NCBI GenBank assembly: GCA_022447925.1
Contig: JAKUTS010000010.1
Location: forward strand, 19,985 to 76,690
Reading direction: 5' to 3'
DNA: 56,706 nucleotides
Origin: SAR202 cluster bacterium
GTDB lineage: Bacteria; Chloroflexota; Dehalococcoidia; Lucifugimonadales; UBA2962
Under the pieces are notes generated by a model. It was not told where the DNA came from. It saw only the letters and a program-made list of their open reading frames with translations, and made no database searches. Position numbers and translations under genes: made by a program. This document shows positions 11,794-20,272 of the stretch, one piece after another; position 1 is the first letter of the stretch, and every line of letters begins with the position of its first letter.

Positions 11794-12225
11794 ATGAATC
11801 TTTCATCTATATTAGTTCCTGTTTACGGACATGCATCCGATAAACAAGTCATAAAACTTGCATGTGAGTTACTAAAACCTTCAGATGGTCGCCTATTCAT
11901 TATCTACATCATCGAAATAAACCGTTCCTTGCCAATCGACGCTGCATTACCAAACGAAGTAATAAAAGGTGATAATGTCCTAAAATTGATGGAATCTTTA
12001 GCTGAGAATTCTAAGCATCAAGTAAAAGCAGAACTAATACAAGCAAGAGAAGCAGGATACGCTATAGTTCAAGAAGCGGCCCAAAGGAAAGTCGATGGTA
12101 TCGTCATGAATATGCCTGAGTTAAAAAGGTTTGGAAAATTCGATTTAGGAAAGACTTCGACATATGTATTAAAAAATGCTGGTTGCAACGTAGTACTATG
12201 GCGAGATGAAATCACAACAAAGTAA
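11794..12225 (+). CDS. UspA-family universal stress protein
   Basis: A 143-aa single-domain Usp-like protein: N-terminal SSILVPVYGHASD, a central region with AREAGYAIVQEAAQRKVDGIVM, and a C-terminal TSTYVLKNAGCNVVLWR that fits the usual Usp strand before the end. The ATP-binding G-2x-G-9x-G-S/T pattern is not clean; LGKTSTYVLKNAGCNV occupies it, so nucleotide binding is uncertain. It lies 8 bp after ktrA and before two more TrkA-like genes. Usp domains often associate with ion transporters, so a regulatory role in K+ transport is plausible (inference). Confidence 0.75.
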   Translation: MNLSSILVPVYGHASDKQVIKLACELLKPSDGRLFIIYIIEINRSLPIDAALPNEVIKGDNVLKLMESLAENSKHQVKAELIQAREAGYAIVQEAAQRKVDGIVMNMPELKRFGKFDLGKTSTYVLKNAGCNVVLWRDEITTK

Positions 12226-12249
12226 CCATATAGATTATAGTTTTAGAAA

Positions 12250-12696
12250 ATGACTTCAAAACAAAAAAATAATTCTAGTGACAAAAAAGTAGTAATAGTT
12301 GGATGCGGCAACTACGGACGCAGGTTGGCAATTACCCTTACTGAATCTGGTAAAGAGGTAGTAATCATTGACAAAAGCCGTGCAAAACTGGAGGCGCTAT
12401 CCCAATTATCTATAAATAGCGATCTCTTAGTTGGATTTTTAGGTGATGGCACTATAGCTGCAGATTTGCTTGAGATTGACATCGGTAACTCTGATTTATT
12501 CATTGCTGCAACCAGCTCAGATTCAATAAATGCCTTAGCAGCACAAAAGGCGCGACTGATATTTGGAGTAGATAAAGCGATTTGCCTTATGTCAGATGTA
12601 TCTAAACAAAAGTTATACGAAAAACTCGGGATCAAAATTGTTAATCATACCGAAATCACAATTGAGTCATTAATCAATTCGTCTCTGGAGAATTAA
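12250..12696 (+). CDS. Short TrkA-N (RCK_N only) protein
   Basis: A 148-aa protein with one Rossmann domain (GCGNYGRRLA, then VVIIDKSRAKLEAL, then GDGTIAADL). It stops after RCK_N and has no RCK_C domain, so it is about 70 residues shorter than ktrA. The next gene, 3 bp downstream, is a full TrkA. Together they resemble the two-subunit or tandem RCK arrangement of TrkA. It probably forms mixed gating rings, or senses NAD(H)/ATP or a nucleotide, for the upstream pore. Confidence 0.8.
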   Translation: MTSKQKNNSSDKKVVIVGCGNYGRRLAITLTESGKEVVIIDKSRAKLEALSQLSINSDLLVGFLGDGTIAADLLEIDIGNSDLFIAATSSDSINALAAQKARLIFGVDKAICLMSDVSKQKLYEKLGIKIVNHTEITIESLINSSLEN

Positions 12697-12699
12697 AAA

Positions 12700-13359
12700 T
12701 TGAACGTGGTAATTTTTGGAGCAAATAAAGTCGGTAGATCAATCGCTGAGTGGTTACTAAGCGACTGGCATGAAGTATCGATAATTGACAATGATCATTC
12801 GAAATTACAGGATACAGAAGATGAACTAGGTAGTGTTGTCATACAAGGCGATGCTACATCTGAAGAAATTTTACGACTTTCCGGTACTTCTAGAGCTGAT
12901 ATTTTTATTGCAGCTTCTGACTCAGAAGCTGAAAACATGGTTAGTTGCCAAATGGCAAAAGAAGTTTTCGAAGTCGACAACACAATATGTTTGATTTATT
13001 CTGAAGAAAATCAATCTCTGTTTCAGCTATTAGGGATAGATTCTGTGATTGATCTCACCGCAGTCTCTTTACGAACTGTTCAAGAAAACCTAAATGTTGA
13101 TGTAATCTTGTCCTTAATGGATATTCCTGGCTCAACACCTGCTAATTTAATATCTATTAGAATTTCTGAAGGTTCAGAAACAATTGGAGAAACGTTATCA
13201 AATTTAAGCTTACCTAACGGAGTTTCCGTTAAAATGATCATTAGATCGGGGGCGATAATAGAGGACTCCGTTGAAGATACTATTCTCAGGGACGAAGACC
13301 AGTTATTGGTAATCACCGACTCAATAAACTTAGATCAATTAAAGGAATTATTTCAATGA
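12700..13359 (+). CDS. trkA: TrkA-family RCK protein
   Basis: A 219-aa RCK protein: Rossmann motif GANKVGRSIAEWL, VSIIDND, GDATSEEIL, then an RCK_C domain ending in EDQLLVITDS. TTG start with GGAG 9 nt upstream. The ATGA overlap with pheA (13356-13359) suggests co-translation. It is the third RCK-type protein in the cluster. K+ channel or transporter gating is likely, with the short RCK_N protein as partner. Confidence 0.87.
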   Translation: MNVVIFGANKVGRSIAEWLLSDWHEVSIIDNDHSKLQDTEDELGSVVIQGDATSEEILRLSGTSRADIFIAASDSEAENMVSCQMAKEVFEVDNTICLIYSEENQSLFQLLGIDSVIDLTAVSLRTVQENLNVDVILSLMDIPGSTPANLISIRISEGSETIGETLSNLSLPNGVSVKMIIRSGAIIEDSVEDTILRDEDQLLVITDSINLDQLKELFQ

Positions 13360-14177
13360 CCCAAAATTTGGGGTACCTAGGTCCTGAGGGCAGCTATGCT
13401 GAACAGGCTGCAATTCTATACGATAAAGATGCAGATAAAGTGCCTTATCCATCCATTCCTGGAGTTGTAAAGGCAGTAGAAAAGTTTGAAGTTACAAAAG
13501 GACTAGTTCCCATAGAAAATAGTATTGAGGGATCAGTAACTTACACGCTCGATCTTCTGATTCATGACTCTAAACTTTTAATCAATGATGAAATTGTTTT
13601 ACCGATACATCACAATCTGTTATGTTCAAAAGGCACTCACAAAAAAGATATTAAGACAGTTTATTCGCACCCTCAAGCTTTTGCACAATGTCGTAAATAT
13701 CTTGAAAATCAACTGCCAGAAGTTGAACTAATAGCTTCACTCAGCACTTCCGCAGCAGTAAAGGGGCTCGCCGAGGACAAAAACGCTGCAGCGATTGGAA
13801 ATTTACGAGCTGCAGAAATATACGATGCTGAAGTAATAGACTCGGAAATTGAAGATAATGCTAATAATGTGACCAGATTCGTTGCACTATCAGAAACTGA
13901 CAGCGAGGCTACTGGAAATGACAAAACATCGATCTGCTTCACATTCAATGATGATTCTCCGGGATTACTTTATAAAGTGATGGGCTTTGTATCCAAAGAA
14001 GGCATCAACTTAGCAAAAGTAGAATCGAGACCAAACAAACTCCAATTGGGACGGTATTTCTTCTTACTAGATCTAGAAGGACATAGAACCGATAAGAAAC
14101 TAGCTTCAACCTTGGCAGCAATAAAAGGTGAGGTAAGCCAATTGAAAATTCTTGGGTCTTACCCTCAACGCAGCTAA
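13356..14177 (+). CDS. pheA: Prephenate dehydratase
   Basis: A 273-aa monofunctional prephenate dehydratase: GYLGPEGSYAEQA (6-18), VPIENSIEGSV (51-61), the catalytic TRF motif (173-175) and a C-terminal ACT domain with the phenylalanine-binding ESRP (223-226). It converts prephenate to phenylpyruvate and should be feedback-inhibited by Phe. No chorismate mutase domain is present. It is joined to the upstream RCK gene by a 4-nt overlap, an odd functional neighbour that may simply share the transcript. Confidence 0.96.
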   Translation: MTQNLGYLGPEGSYAEQAAILYDKDADKVPYPSIPGVVKAVEKFEVTKGLVPIENSIEGSVTYTLDLLIHDSKLLINDEIVLPIHHNLLCSKGTHKKDIKTVYSHPQAFAQCRKYLENQLPEVELIASLSTSAAVKGLAEDKNAAAIGNLRAAEIYDAEVIDSEIEDNANNVTRFVALSETDSEATGNDKTSICFTFNDDSPGLLYKVMGFVSKEGINLAKVESRPNKLQLGRYFFLLDLEGHRTDKKLASTLAAIKGEVSQLKILGSYPQRS

Positions 14178-14198
14178 GAAATTTAAAGAGTCAATTAG

Positions 14199-14477
14199 TT
14201 ATGATTCACGGTCGTTAGCAGACTCCTGAAATCCAGCAATCTGTTCAATCACCGGGGCGACTTTATTACGCACATTTTCCACAGCAGGCCCAACTTCATC
14301 TTTAACTCGAGCTGCCATCTCCTCTGCTCTTTCTCGAACCACTTCTCCGTAATCAAAAAGATCTGCTCTGGTTTCAGAACCAGGCTTGGGAGCCAATAAA
14401 ATTCCGGCAACCACACCTATTATTCCACCAATAATAAACCCCATCATAAACTGTGAACCCGAATCTTTGTCTGACAT
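14199..14477 (-). CDS. YtxH-like small membrane protein
   Basis: A 92-aa protein with one N-terminal membrane segment (FIIGGIIGVVAGILLAP, about 10-26) followed by PKPGSETRADL and an amphipathic, charged helix. This matches the YtxH/gas-vesicle-like family (AP.SG.E.R). Function is unknown; in some bacteria the family is linked to envelope stress. ATG with GGAGG 7-8 nt upstream. Last gene of the minus-strand cluster, convergent with pheA, with only 21 bp between and no clear terminator. Confidence 0.75.
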   Translation of the reverse strand: MSDKDSGSQFMMGFIIGGIIGVVAGILLAPKPGSETRADLFDYGEVVRERAEEMAARVKDEVGPAVENVRNKVAPVIEQIAGFQESANDRES

Positions 14478-14503
14478 ATTAATCCTCCTGTAATCTACGA
14501 GAG

Positions 14504-14767
14504 TTAATCTTTATTATTTTCTGTTCCATTAAACAAAAATGATGTGGCTTTAGCTATACCCGCCAATAAACCTGAACTTGCTGCAGTGGAATTTAGAGCT
14601 CCTGATATTGTAGACATAACTTGTTCAACTCCGCCTACAATTCTTCTGCATGAATCAACCAATGCAGTGAACTTAAAAAATCCAACTATTGCTACAATTC
14701 CCAGTATAAAACAAAGTACGATTATTGATATATCTCGTATTATCGCTACAACGTTAGAAAAATCCAT
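14504..14767 (-). CDS. Small membrane protein (DUF948-like)
   Basis: An 87-aa protein with one long hydrophobic helix (IIVLCFILGIVAIVGFFKFTALV, about 15-37), then an amphipathic segment. The pattern resembles DUF948 proteins, which often sit beside YtxH genes as here. No enzymatic motif. It lies 26 bp from mfnB-tusA and 27 bp from the YtxH gene, probably on the same transcript. Function unknown. Confidence 0.65.
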   Translation of the reverse strand: MDFSNVVAIIRDISIIVLCFILGIVAIVGFFKFTALVDSCRRIVGGVEQVMSTISGALNSTAASSGLLAGIAKATSFLFNGTENNKD

Positions 14768-14792
14768 TTTATCTACTCACAATCAAATAAAA

Positions 14793-15782
14793 CTAAGGTT
14801 TTATTAACATTCTAAAAGACCCGTCATTATCCTGTCTTTGGGTCAAAATCTCGTGTCCGGCTTTTTCGGACCATACAATTACATCATACGAATTTAAGAC
14901 ATCAGGAATTATTACTTCTACAAAAGACTCTTTGTCCAAAGTAATCTGTTCTTCTAAAGCAGCAATTATACCTGCGCAAGTTTTACCTTTGCCATCTATA
15001 ATCTTCCAACCATTAGAACTGTTGCCATTTGTTGCCACTGGTGATTGAGCTCCATCAAGAACATCAATCTCACCAAATTTACGCATTTCAACTTGTCGCT
15101 TGAATTCTGCTACGGATTCTGAATAGACTCCCGAGTCCCTATTTCCTTTAGAGCAGACAGCTCCGCGTACTCCAACAATATCTGGATTTACTCTAGCCAA
15201 TTCATCCAAATCAGACATCTTGAGGTGCCCAGAAAGAGCAGTACTCATGCCATCTGACTTACCTTCCATAACCATATCTTTTAATTTAACCTCAGGAATG
15301 AAATCAAATAGGTTACGACCATCTTTTGTCAATGTATCAATCAGCCAGCCATCACAAAGACCGTCGCGAGCGAGTTTAGGCATTAGATGCGGGTCTAAAC
15401 CATCATCATAAAGCAAGTTGTCTGCGAATAATGAACCAATTAACTTGGTTTCAGTACCCTCCAAAGCTTCCTTTGATGCGCGCAAAACCTCAACTGATTT
15501 ATCATAATCTGCCTGCATAAATCCTACTTTTACAGAAGTCGCATTCATTCTTCCTGCTGCCCAAGCTGCCATTGCTACTGTGCCTTCTTGATTAGGAACT
15601 ACTCCTAACGTTAGTGAAGCATGTATTTCCATAGGGACGGCTTCTCTCACAGATTTAAAAATGTTTGGCTTGGCAGACCCAACCAGCGCTTCTTGTAAAT
15701 TTTTTACATCTATTATGTCCGCTCCACCCTGCATTGCTTCATGTGCCTCATTTAAATCCTGGACACTAACCATTAACATCAT
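14793..15782 (-). CDS. mfnB: MfnB-like furan-phosphate synthase fused to TusA-like domain
   Basis: A 329-aa fusion. Residues 1-~245 match MfnB ((5-formylfuran-3-yl)methyl phosphate synthase, old DUF556). GGADIIDVKN places Asp25 and Lys27; further Lys85 (TSVKVGFM) and Lys153 (DTLTKDGRNLFDF) match what I recall as the catalytic lysines, and VRGAVC..GNRDSG closes the barrel. MfnB condenses two glyceraldehyde-3-P. Residues ~257-329 look like a TusA sulfur carrier: IDGKGKTCAGII with Cys269, EVIIPD, WSEKAGHEIL and a final FRMLIKP. The second CPxP Pro is absent. A fused sulfur carrier suggests a sulfur-containing product (inference). No methanofuran genes adjoin. ATG (MMLM) start. Confidence 0.82.
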   Translation of the reverse strand: MMLMVSVQDLNEAHEAMQGGADIIDVKNLQEALVGSAKPNIFKSVREAVPMEIHASLTLGVVPNQEGTVAMAAWAAGRMNATSVKVGFMQADYDKSVEVLRASKEALEGTETKLIGSLFADNLLYDDGLDPHLMPKLARDGLCDGWLIDTLTKDGRNLFDFIPEVKLKDMVMEGKSDGMSTALSGHLKMSDLDELARVNPDIVGVRGAVCSKGNRDSGVYSESVAEFKRQVEMRKFGEIDVLDGAQSPVATNGNSSNGWKIIDGKGKTCAGIIAALEEQITLDKESFVEVIIPDVLNSYDVIVWSEKAGHEILTQRQDNDGSFRMLIKP

Positions 15783-15826
15783 CGTTTTTGCTCTCCAATA
15801 CTGAACCTTAATTATAATTTTATCAA

Positions 15827-16795
15827 TTACTTGCGAAAAATATTATCTAATTGATTTTTAAGTTCGTTTTTATCACTATTTGACATGTCCACTAAAGGAC
15901 TTCGAACACTTCCACCAGTCATTCCCATTAACTCTCCCCAATACTTACATAGAGGAACTGGCATAGCTCCTTTTTGCTCTGCGACTACACGTTGCCACCA
16001 ATTATCAGAAATCGCTTTTATTGGCTTAACATGTTTTTCGTAATATGCCTTGTCCAAATCTCCAGACATCGCTCTTTCAACAAATGAGACATAATGATTT
16101 GATCCTTGTTTATCAAATCTCCAGTCAGATGTATTTGCAAACATAACTTGCTGCTGAAAACCCATTTCATCACCGGCAAACAAAATCCATTCATCTGGAG
16201 TTGAAATAATCGCATCACTGCCTACATTTAAGTGAGTGTTGATTGATATATCCTTATTGAAGCTCGCCTCTTTCACTCCCACTACATTACTAATCTGACA
16301 CACCTTGCCAAGCCAATTTTCATCTAATACTATGCCAAACTGAGGCGAGTTATAGAACATGATTGCTAGGTTTGTATTGTCTGCCACAGACTTAACAAAC
16401 TCTAAAACCTGTTCTTCTTTGCGGGTAACAAAATATGGAGCAGCTAAAATCAAGAGATCAAATCCTATTGATTCAGCATAACTCGCAAAATGATTAACAT
16501 TCTTTAGAGATGTATCGGTAATGTGGGCAGCAATTAACCAATCATCTCTTCCCTCATCTGCTACCACATCATAGACCCTAAGTCTTTCTTGTTCCGTTAA
16601 AGACCAAAACTCACCCATCCCCCAAGTGCATCCGATACCCTTAGTACCTAATTTCTTTATGTGCTTGATATCAGCACGTATACCTGGTTCATTTATATGG
16701 TTATCTTGTGTAAATGAAGTCATCAAAGTTGACCACTGGCCGCGCAAATTCTCAAGGGCCCACTCCATAGCTTCATTTTTGGAATATTGTGCCAA
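15827..16795 (-). CDS. DapA/NanA-family class I aldolase, non-DHDPS type
   Basis: A 322-aa TIM barrel of the dihydrodipicolinate synthase family. The Schiff-base Lys (GVKEAS, Lys175) and the Tyr of FYNSP (Tyr148) are present. The GTTGE loop that binds pyruvate/ASA in true DapA is replaced by TWGMGEFWSL (57-66), so it is not the lysine enzyme (that gene is at 55296-56195). The TTG at 16795 has GGAG 7 nt upstream; an upstream TTG at 16810 overlaps the SD and is rejected. Promoter at 16842-16871. It precedes mfnB-tusA by 44 bp, suggesting a shared pathway involving an aldol step. Confidence 0.83.
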   Translation of the reverse strand: MAQYSKNEAMEWALENLRGQWSTLMTSFTQDNHINEPGIRADIKHIKKLGTKGIGCTWGMGEFWSLTEQERLRVYDVVADEGRDDWLIAAHITDTSLKNVNHFASYAESIGFDLLILAAPYFVTRKEEQVLEFVKSVADNTNLAIMFYNSPQFGIVLDENWLGKVCQISNVVGVKEASFNKDISINTHLNVGSDAIISTPDEWILFAGDEMGFQQQVMFANTSDWRFDKQGSNHYVSFVERAMSGDLDKAYYEKHVKPIKAISDNWWQRVVAEQKGAMPVPLCKYWGELMGMTGGSVRSPLVDMSNSDKNELKNQLDNIFRK

Positions 16796-16841
16796 ACGAA
16801 ATCTCCTCAAAATTGTTGGGTACTGGATATTACTAAAGAAA

Positions 16842-16871
16842 GTTGTAAGTTTGTGACGAAATTAGTGTCAA
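16842..16871 (-). promoter_or_regulatory. Promoter of the DapA-like/mfnB-tusA cluster
   Basis: Minus-strand TTGACA (16871-16866) is followed after 18 bp by TACAAC (16847-16842, 4 of 6). Transcription would start near 16835, giving a ~40-nt leader. A separate TATAAT (16884-16879) lies just upstream without a good -35. Confidence 0.5.
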
Positions 16872-16931
16872 CTTCACTATTATACGAGGATCAAAACGTT
16901 TTTGTATTATGTGTTGTGGTTTTATATTTAA

Positions 16932-19385
16932 TCAATCAGAAAAAACAAATGATTTATCTAATATTGCCGATAATCTACTAGCAAGTCTTAGATTTTCATC
17001 AAGTTCCAGCTCTGGATCATTATCCAATATCATTGATGCTTCTTTGCGAGCTTGCCCAGTAGTCTCTAAATCGCTTAACCGAGCAACCTTTAAAAATGGA
17101 ATGCCGCTTTGTCGTATTCCTATCGCATCTCCAGGTCCCCTAATCCGGAGATCTTCCTCGGCAAGTTCAAAGCCATCCGTAACTTTTTCGATCACTCTTA
17201 ATCTTTCAATACTTTCAGACCCCAAGCTATCGGAAAGTAGTAAGCAATAGCTTTGGTCATCACTTCTGCCTACTCGTCCTCTAAATTGATGTAGTTGAGC
17301 AAGGCCGAACCTATCAGCACCATCGATAACCATAACAGTTGCATTTGGCACATCTATCCCTACTTCGATAACCGAAGTTGATACTAAGACGTTAAGTTCC
17401 CCATTAATGAATTGCTGCATTACAGCTTCCTTCTGCAGGGTTTTCATCCTGCCATGGAGTAATCCAACTTTATAGTCTCGAAATACGTCGGCTGACAAAC
17501 GGTGGTGCTCGTCAATAGCTGATCTAGAATTAACAGCTTCTGACTCCTCAATCAAAGGAAAAACAATGAAAGCTTGATGTCCTTCATTTAATTCCTGTTT
17601 CACAAAATCGTATGCAGCCGATCTTTGATCATCTGCAATCCACCTAGTTTTAACTTTCTTACGACCTATTGGCATTTCATCAAGAACTGATACGTCAGAA
17701 TCACCATAGAGGGTAAGAGCTAAAGAACGTGGAATTGGAGTAGCAGACATAGACAAAATATGGGGCTTTATTTCTCGGTCGCCTAACGATGAACGCTGCA
17801 TTACTCCAAAGCGATGTTGTTCATCAACAACCCCGACTGCTAAGTTAGTTATATCCACTGATGATTGGATTAAAGCATGTGTGCCTACTACGATATTAAT
17901 TTCTTGATTAGAGATTAATTTTGCCAATCTATCCTTAGAGCTTTTTCTAAGGCTCCCAGTCAGTAAAGCAATGTTTATATCTGTCTGATTATCAAATTTT
18001 ATTTCAATATGGTCTTTATGTTTAATTAAATTATCACCGGAGCTTTCAAGCAAACTCGTCAAAGTCAAATAGTGTTGTTCAGCTAAAAGTTCGGTTGGAG
18101 CCATTAACGCGCCCTGAAAACCTGAGTCAACCGCTTTTAAAAGTGCTGCTGCTGCTATCACAGTTTTTCCGCTACCTACATCTCCTTGAAGCAAACGAAT
18201 CATCGGTTTTGACCCGGAGAGATCTCGATTAAGTTCAGAAAGTACGCGATTCTGGGCATCAGTTAATTTGAATGGTAATGATTCAATAAATCTTGAAACT
18301 AAATCAGATTTGCTTTTTAAAGGTATACCTTCACTTTGAGTCTGCCATTCATTTCTCCGCTTTAAAACAGAAAGTTGTATCATCATAAGCTCGTCAAAAG
18401 CTAGCCTTCTCCTGGCAGAATTAAGTTCACTATCTGAATCAGGAAAATGAATTTTAGAAATAGCTGTGTTTAAATCCATCAAACCTTGTCTTTGTAAAAC
18501 GGCCTTGGGCATATATTCAATTATTTGCTCCAAGCCGACATCAAGGCTTGCTTTAATCAGTCTTCTCAAAGTGCGAACGGGCAATTTATCCGTTGCAGGG
18601 TATATGGGGACCATCCTACCTGCATGCATAAGGTTCTCTTGCCCAGACAATATTTCGTATGCTGGAGACTCAAATATATGACGCCCTTTAAAAGTTTTTA
18701 CAACGCCACTTATTACAATATTTGTTCCTGAACTCAATGAACGGGCAAGATAACCTTGATTGTGCCAAATGGCTTTAATATTTCCTGTATCATCTCCTAA
18801 AATTGCCTGTGTGGAAGTATTGCGACCTCGATTCCCATATCTACTTTCCGTTGCCTCCCACACCGTGGCAATAATACTCTGTTCCAACCCATGCTTTAGT
18901 TCTGATATTTTCACGATACGACTAAAGTCATTGTGTCTATGTGGAAAGTGATAAAGAGCATCTTCGATGTTATAAATACCCAGTTTCTTCAATTGTGGTA
19001 TGTATTTTCGAACCCCTCCAGCAATCTTCATTCGAGATATTGGGGAAAGTAATTTCAAGTCATTTGTAGATGGAGGAGTTGATCTGCGTTTTATAGTCTT
19101 TCTATTACCGGTCTTTGTTTTAAGACGCTGAATAACTTCATTTATCCAAGTCTTTCTCTCTTCATGCGAGAGAATCGAATAAGACGAATTCTGGCCTATA
19201 ACCGGAGAGAGTTCTGAGGACCACTTATTAATGAAGTTATCAATCCCTCCAATCACCGCTCTGTCTTCATACCCGGAGGCAATCTCTTGCTCAATTATTC
19301 TTTTTAAAACTTCTGTCTTAGAAGTGTTTTTATTAGGTCTTTGAGACGGTGATGATGTCGCTTTCGAGTTATTTTGCTTTGAGAT
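16932..19385 (-). CDS. recG: ATP-dependent DNA helicase RecG
   Basis: Branch-migration helicase for stalled forks and Holliday junctions. From the AUC start it is 817 aa. Wedge/OB domain ~140-290; Walker A GDVGSGKT (401-408); motif II DEQH (521-524); helicase C with STSVIEVGIDVPNATVM and QLHQFRGRVGRS. The first ATG/GTG/TTG in frame is GTG 19256 (774 aa), but the frame is open upstream with protein-like sequence (KTEVLKRIIEQEIASGYEDR) and AGGAGG (19399-19394) lies exactly 8 nt before an ATC codon at 19385. AUC is therefore proposed as start; no other start codon exists between it and the in-frame stop (19409). Follows fakB by 41 bp. Confidence 0.93.
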   Translation of the reverse strand: MSKQNNSKATSSPSQRPNKNTSKTEVLKRIIEQEIASGYEDRAVIGGIDNFINKWSSELSPVIGQNSSYSILSHEERKTWINEVIQRLKTKTGNRKTIKRRSTPPSTNDLKLLSPISRMKIAGGVRKYIPQLKKLGIYNIEDALYHFPHRHNDFSRIVKISELKHGLEQSIIATVWEATESRYGNRGRNTSTQAILGDDTGNIKAIWHNQGYLARSLSSGTNIVISGVVKTFKGRHIFESPAYEILSGQENLMHAGRMVPIYPATDKLPVRTLRRLIKASLDVGLEQIIEYMPKAVLQRQGLMDLNTAISKIHFPDSDSELNSARRRLAFDELMMIQLSVLKRRNEWQTQSEGIPLKSKSDLVSRFIESLPFKLTDAQNRVLSELNRDLSGSKPMIRLLQGDVGSGKTVIAAAALLKAVDSGFQGALMAPTELLAEQHYLTLTSLLESSGDNLIKHKDHIEIKFDNQTDINIALLTGSLRKSSKDRLAKLISNQEINIVVGTHALIQSSVDITNLAVGVVDEQHRFGVMQRSSLGDREIKPHILSMSATPIPRSLALTLYGDSDVSVLDEMPIGRKKVKTRWIADDQRSAAYDFVKQELNEGHQAFIVFPLIEESEAVNSRSAIDEHHRLSADVFRDYKVGLLHGRMKTLQKEAVMQQFINGELNVLVSTSVIEVGIDVPNATVMVIDGADRFGLAQLHQFRGRVGRSDDQSYCLLLSDSLGSESIERLRVIEKVTDGFELAEEDLRIRGPGDAIGIRQSGIPFLKVARLSDLETTGQARKEASMILDNDPELELDENLRLASRLSAILDKSFVFSD

Positions 19386-19426
19386 TTTTAAGGCCTCCTG
19401 ACTTAATTAAATATAATCTGAATACC

Positions 19427-20263
19427 TTAATTTGTTAACAAAGCAATCCCTAGTGCACCGGGTCCAGCATGAGTGCCTAATCCTGGACCCATACGAACTA
19501 AAATAGGATCCGTTTCATCTGGAGTTAAGTTACTGAGACTTTCGATTATTCCAGATGTCTCTTGAGGGTCGGTGCTGTACATCACAGCGGCCTCTTCCAA
19601 GTTGCCGAATTCCATTGCTGTTTCAACAAGCTTGTTTATCCCTTTTCTACGACTTCTGGGCCTAGCAAAAGGGTGAACTTCTCCATCTGATAATCTTAAA
19701 ATTGGCTTAAAATTCAATAAACCGCCAATCAATGCAGCTCCTTTCCCTAACCTTCCGCCTCGTTGTAAATATTCCAGCGTATCTAAAAGAGCAAAACATT
19801 GTACTTTAGGAATAGCAGCATTAACTTTGTCATGGATTGTTTCCAGATTATCCCCATTTTCAACCGCTTTAGCAGCAACTAATGCCAACATTCCAATACC
19901 CATAGATGCTTGCTGAGAATCCACTACCTTAATTGGACAGCCAGATTCTAAAGTTGCAGCCCCTTGAACTGCAGAATTATAAGTGCCACTTAATTTAGAA
20001 GATACATGGATTGAAATGATTCCGTCAGCGTCACTAGACAAGTCTTTGTACAACTCAGCAAATTCACCAACCGCTGGTACGGATGTAGCCGGCCATTCGC
20101 CACCAGCAACCCGCTCATAAAAATCATCTGCCTTTAGATCTACCCCATCTTTATATTCGTCTTTTCCAAACCGAACAATTAATGGCATAACATTAATCCC
20201 ATATTTTTCTATGAGACCACTCGGCATATCCGAAATACTGTCAACTACTATTTTAATATTCAC
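19427..20263 (-). CDS. fakB: DegV-family fatty-acid-binding protein (FakB-like)
   Basis: A 278-aa DegV protein: N-terminal IVVDSISDMP, the conserved SSKLSGTY (88-95) and the C-terminal RMGPGLGTHAGPGALG. The fold binds a fatty acid whose carboxyl is phosphorylated by FakA; the gene is 9 bp downstream of a FakA homologue. Together they would activate exogenous or recycled fatty acids for the acyltransferase route (PlsX/PlsY). ATG start, SD GGAG. recG follows. Confidence 0.9.
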   Translation of the reverse strand: MNIKIVVDSISDMPSGLIEKYGINVMPLIVRFGKDEYKDGVDLKADDFYERVAGGEWPATSVPAVGEFAELYKDLSSDADGIISIHVSSKLSGTYNSAVQGAATLESGCPIKVVDSQQASMGIGMLALVAAKAVENGDNLETIHDKVNAAIPKVQCFALLDTLEYLQRGGRLGKGAALIGGLLNFKPILRLSDGEVHPFARPRSRRKGINKLVETAMEFGNLEEAAVMYSTDPQETSGIIESLSNLTPDETDPILVRMGPGLGTHAGPGALGIALLTN

Positions 20264-20272
20264 TAAACTCTC

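Noticed and set aside
12250-12696. Frameshifted or broken TrkA
   Set aside because: The short RCK_N protein ends cleanly and the next gene has its own SD and full Rossmann domain; no hidden RCK_C remnant lies between.
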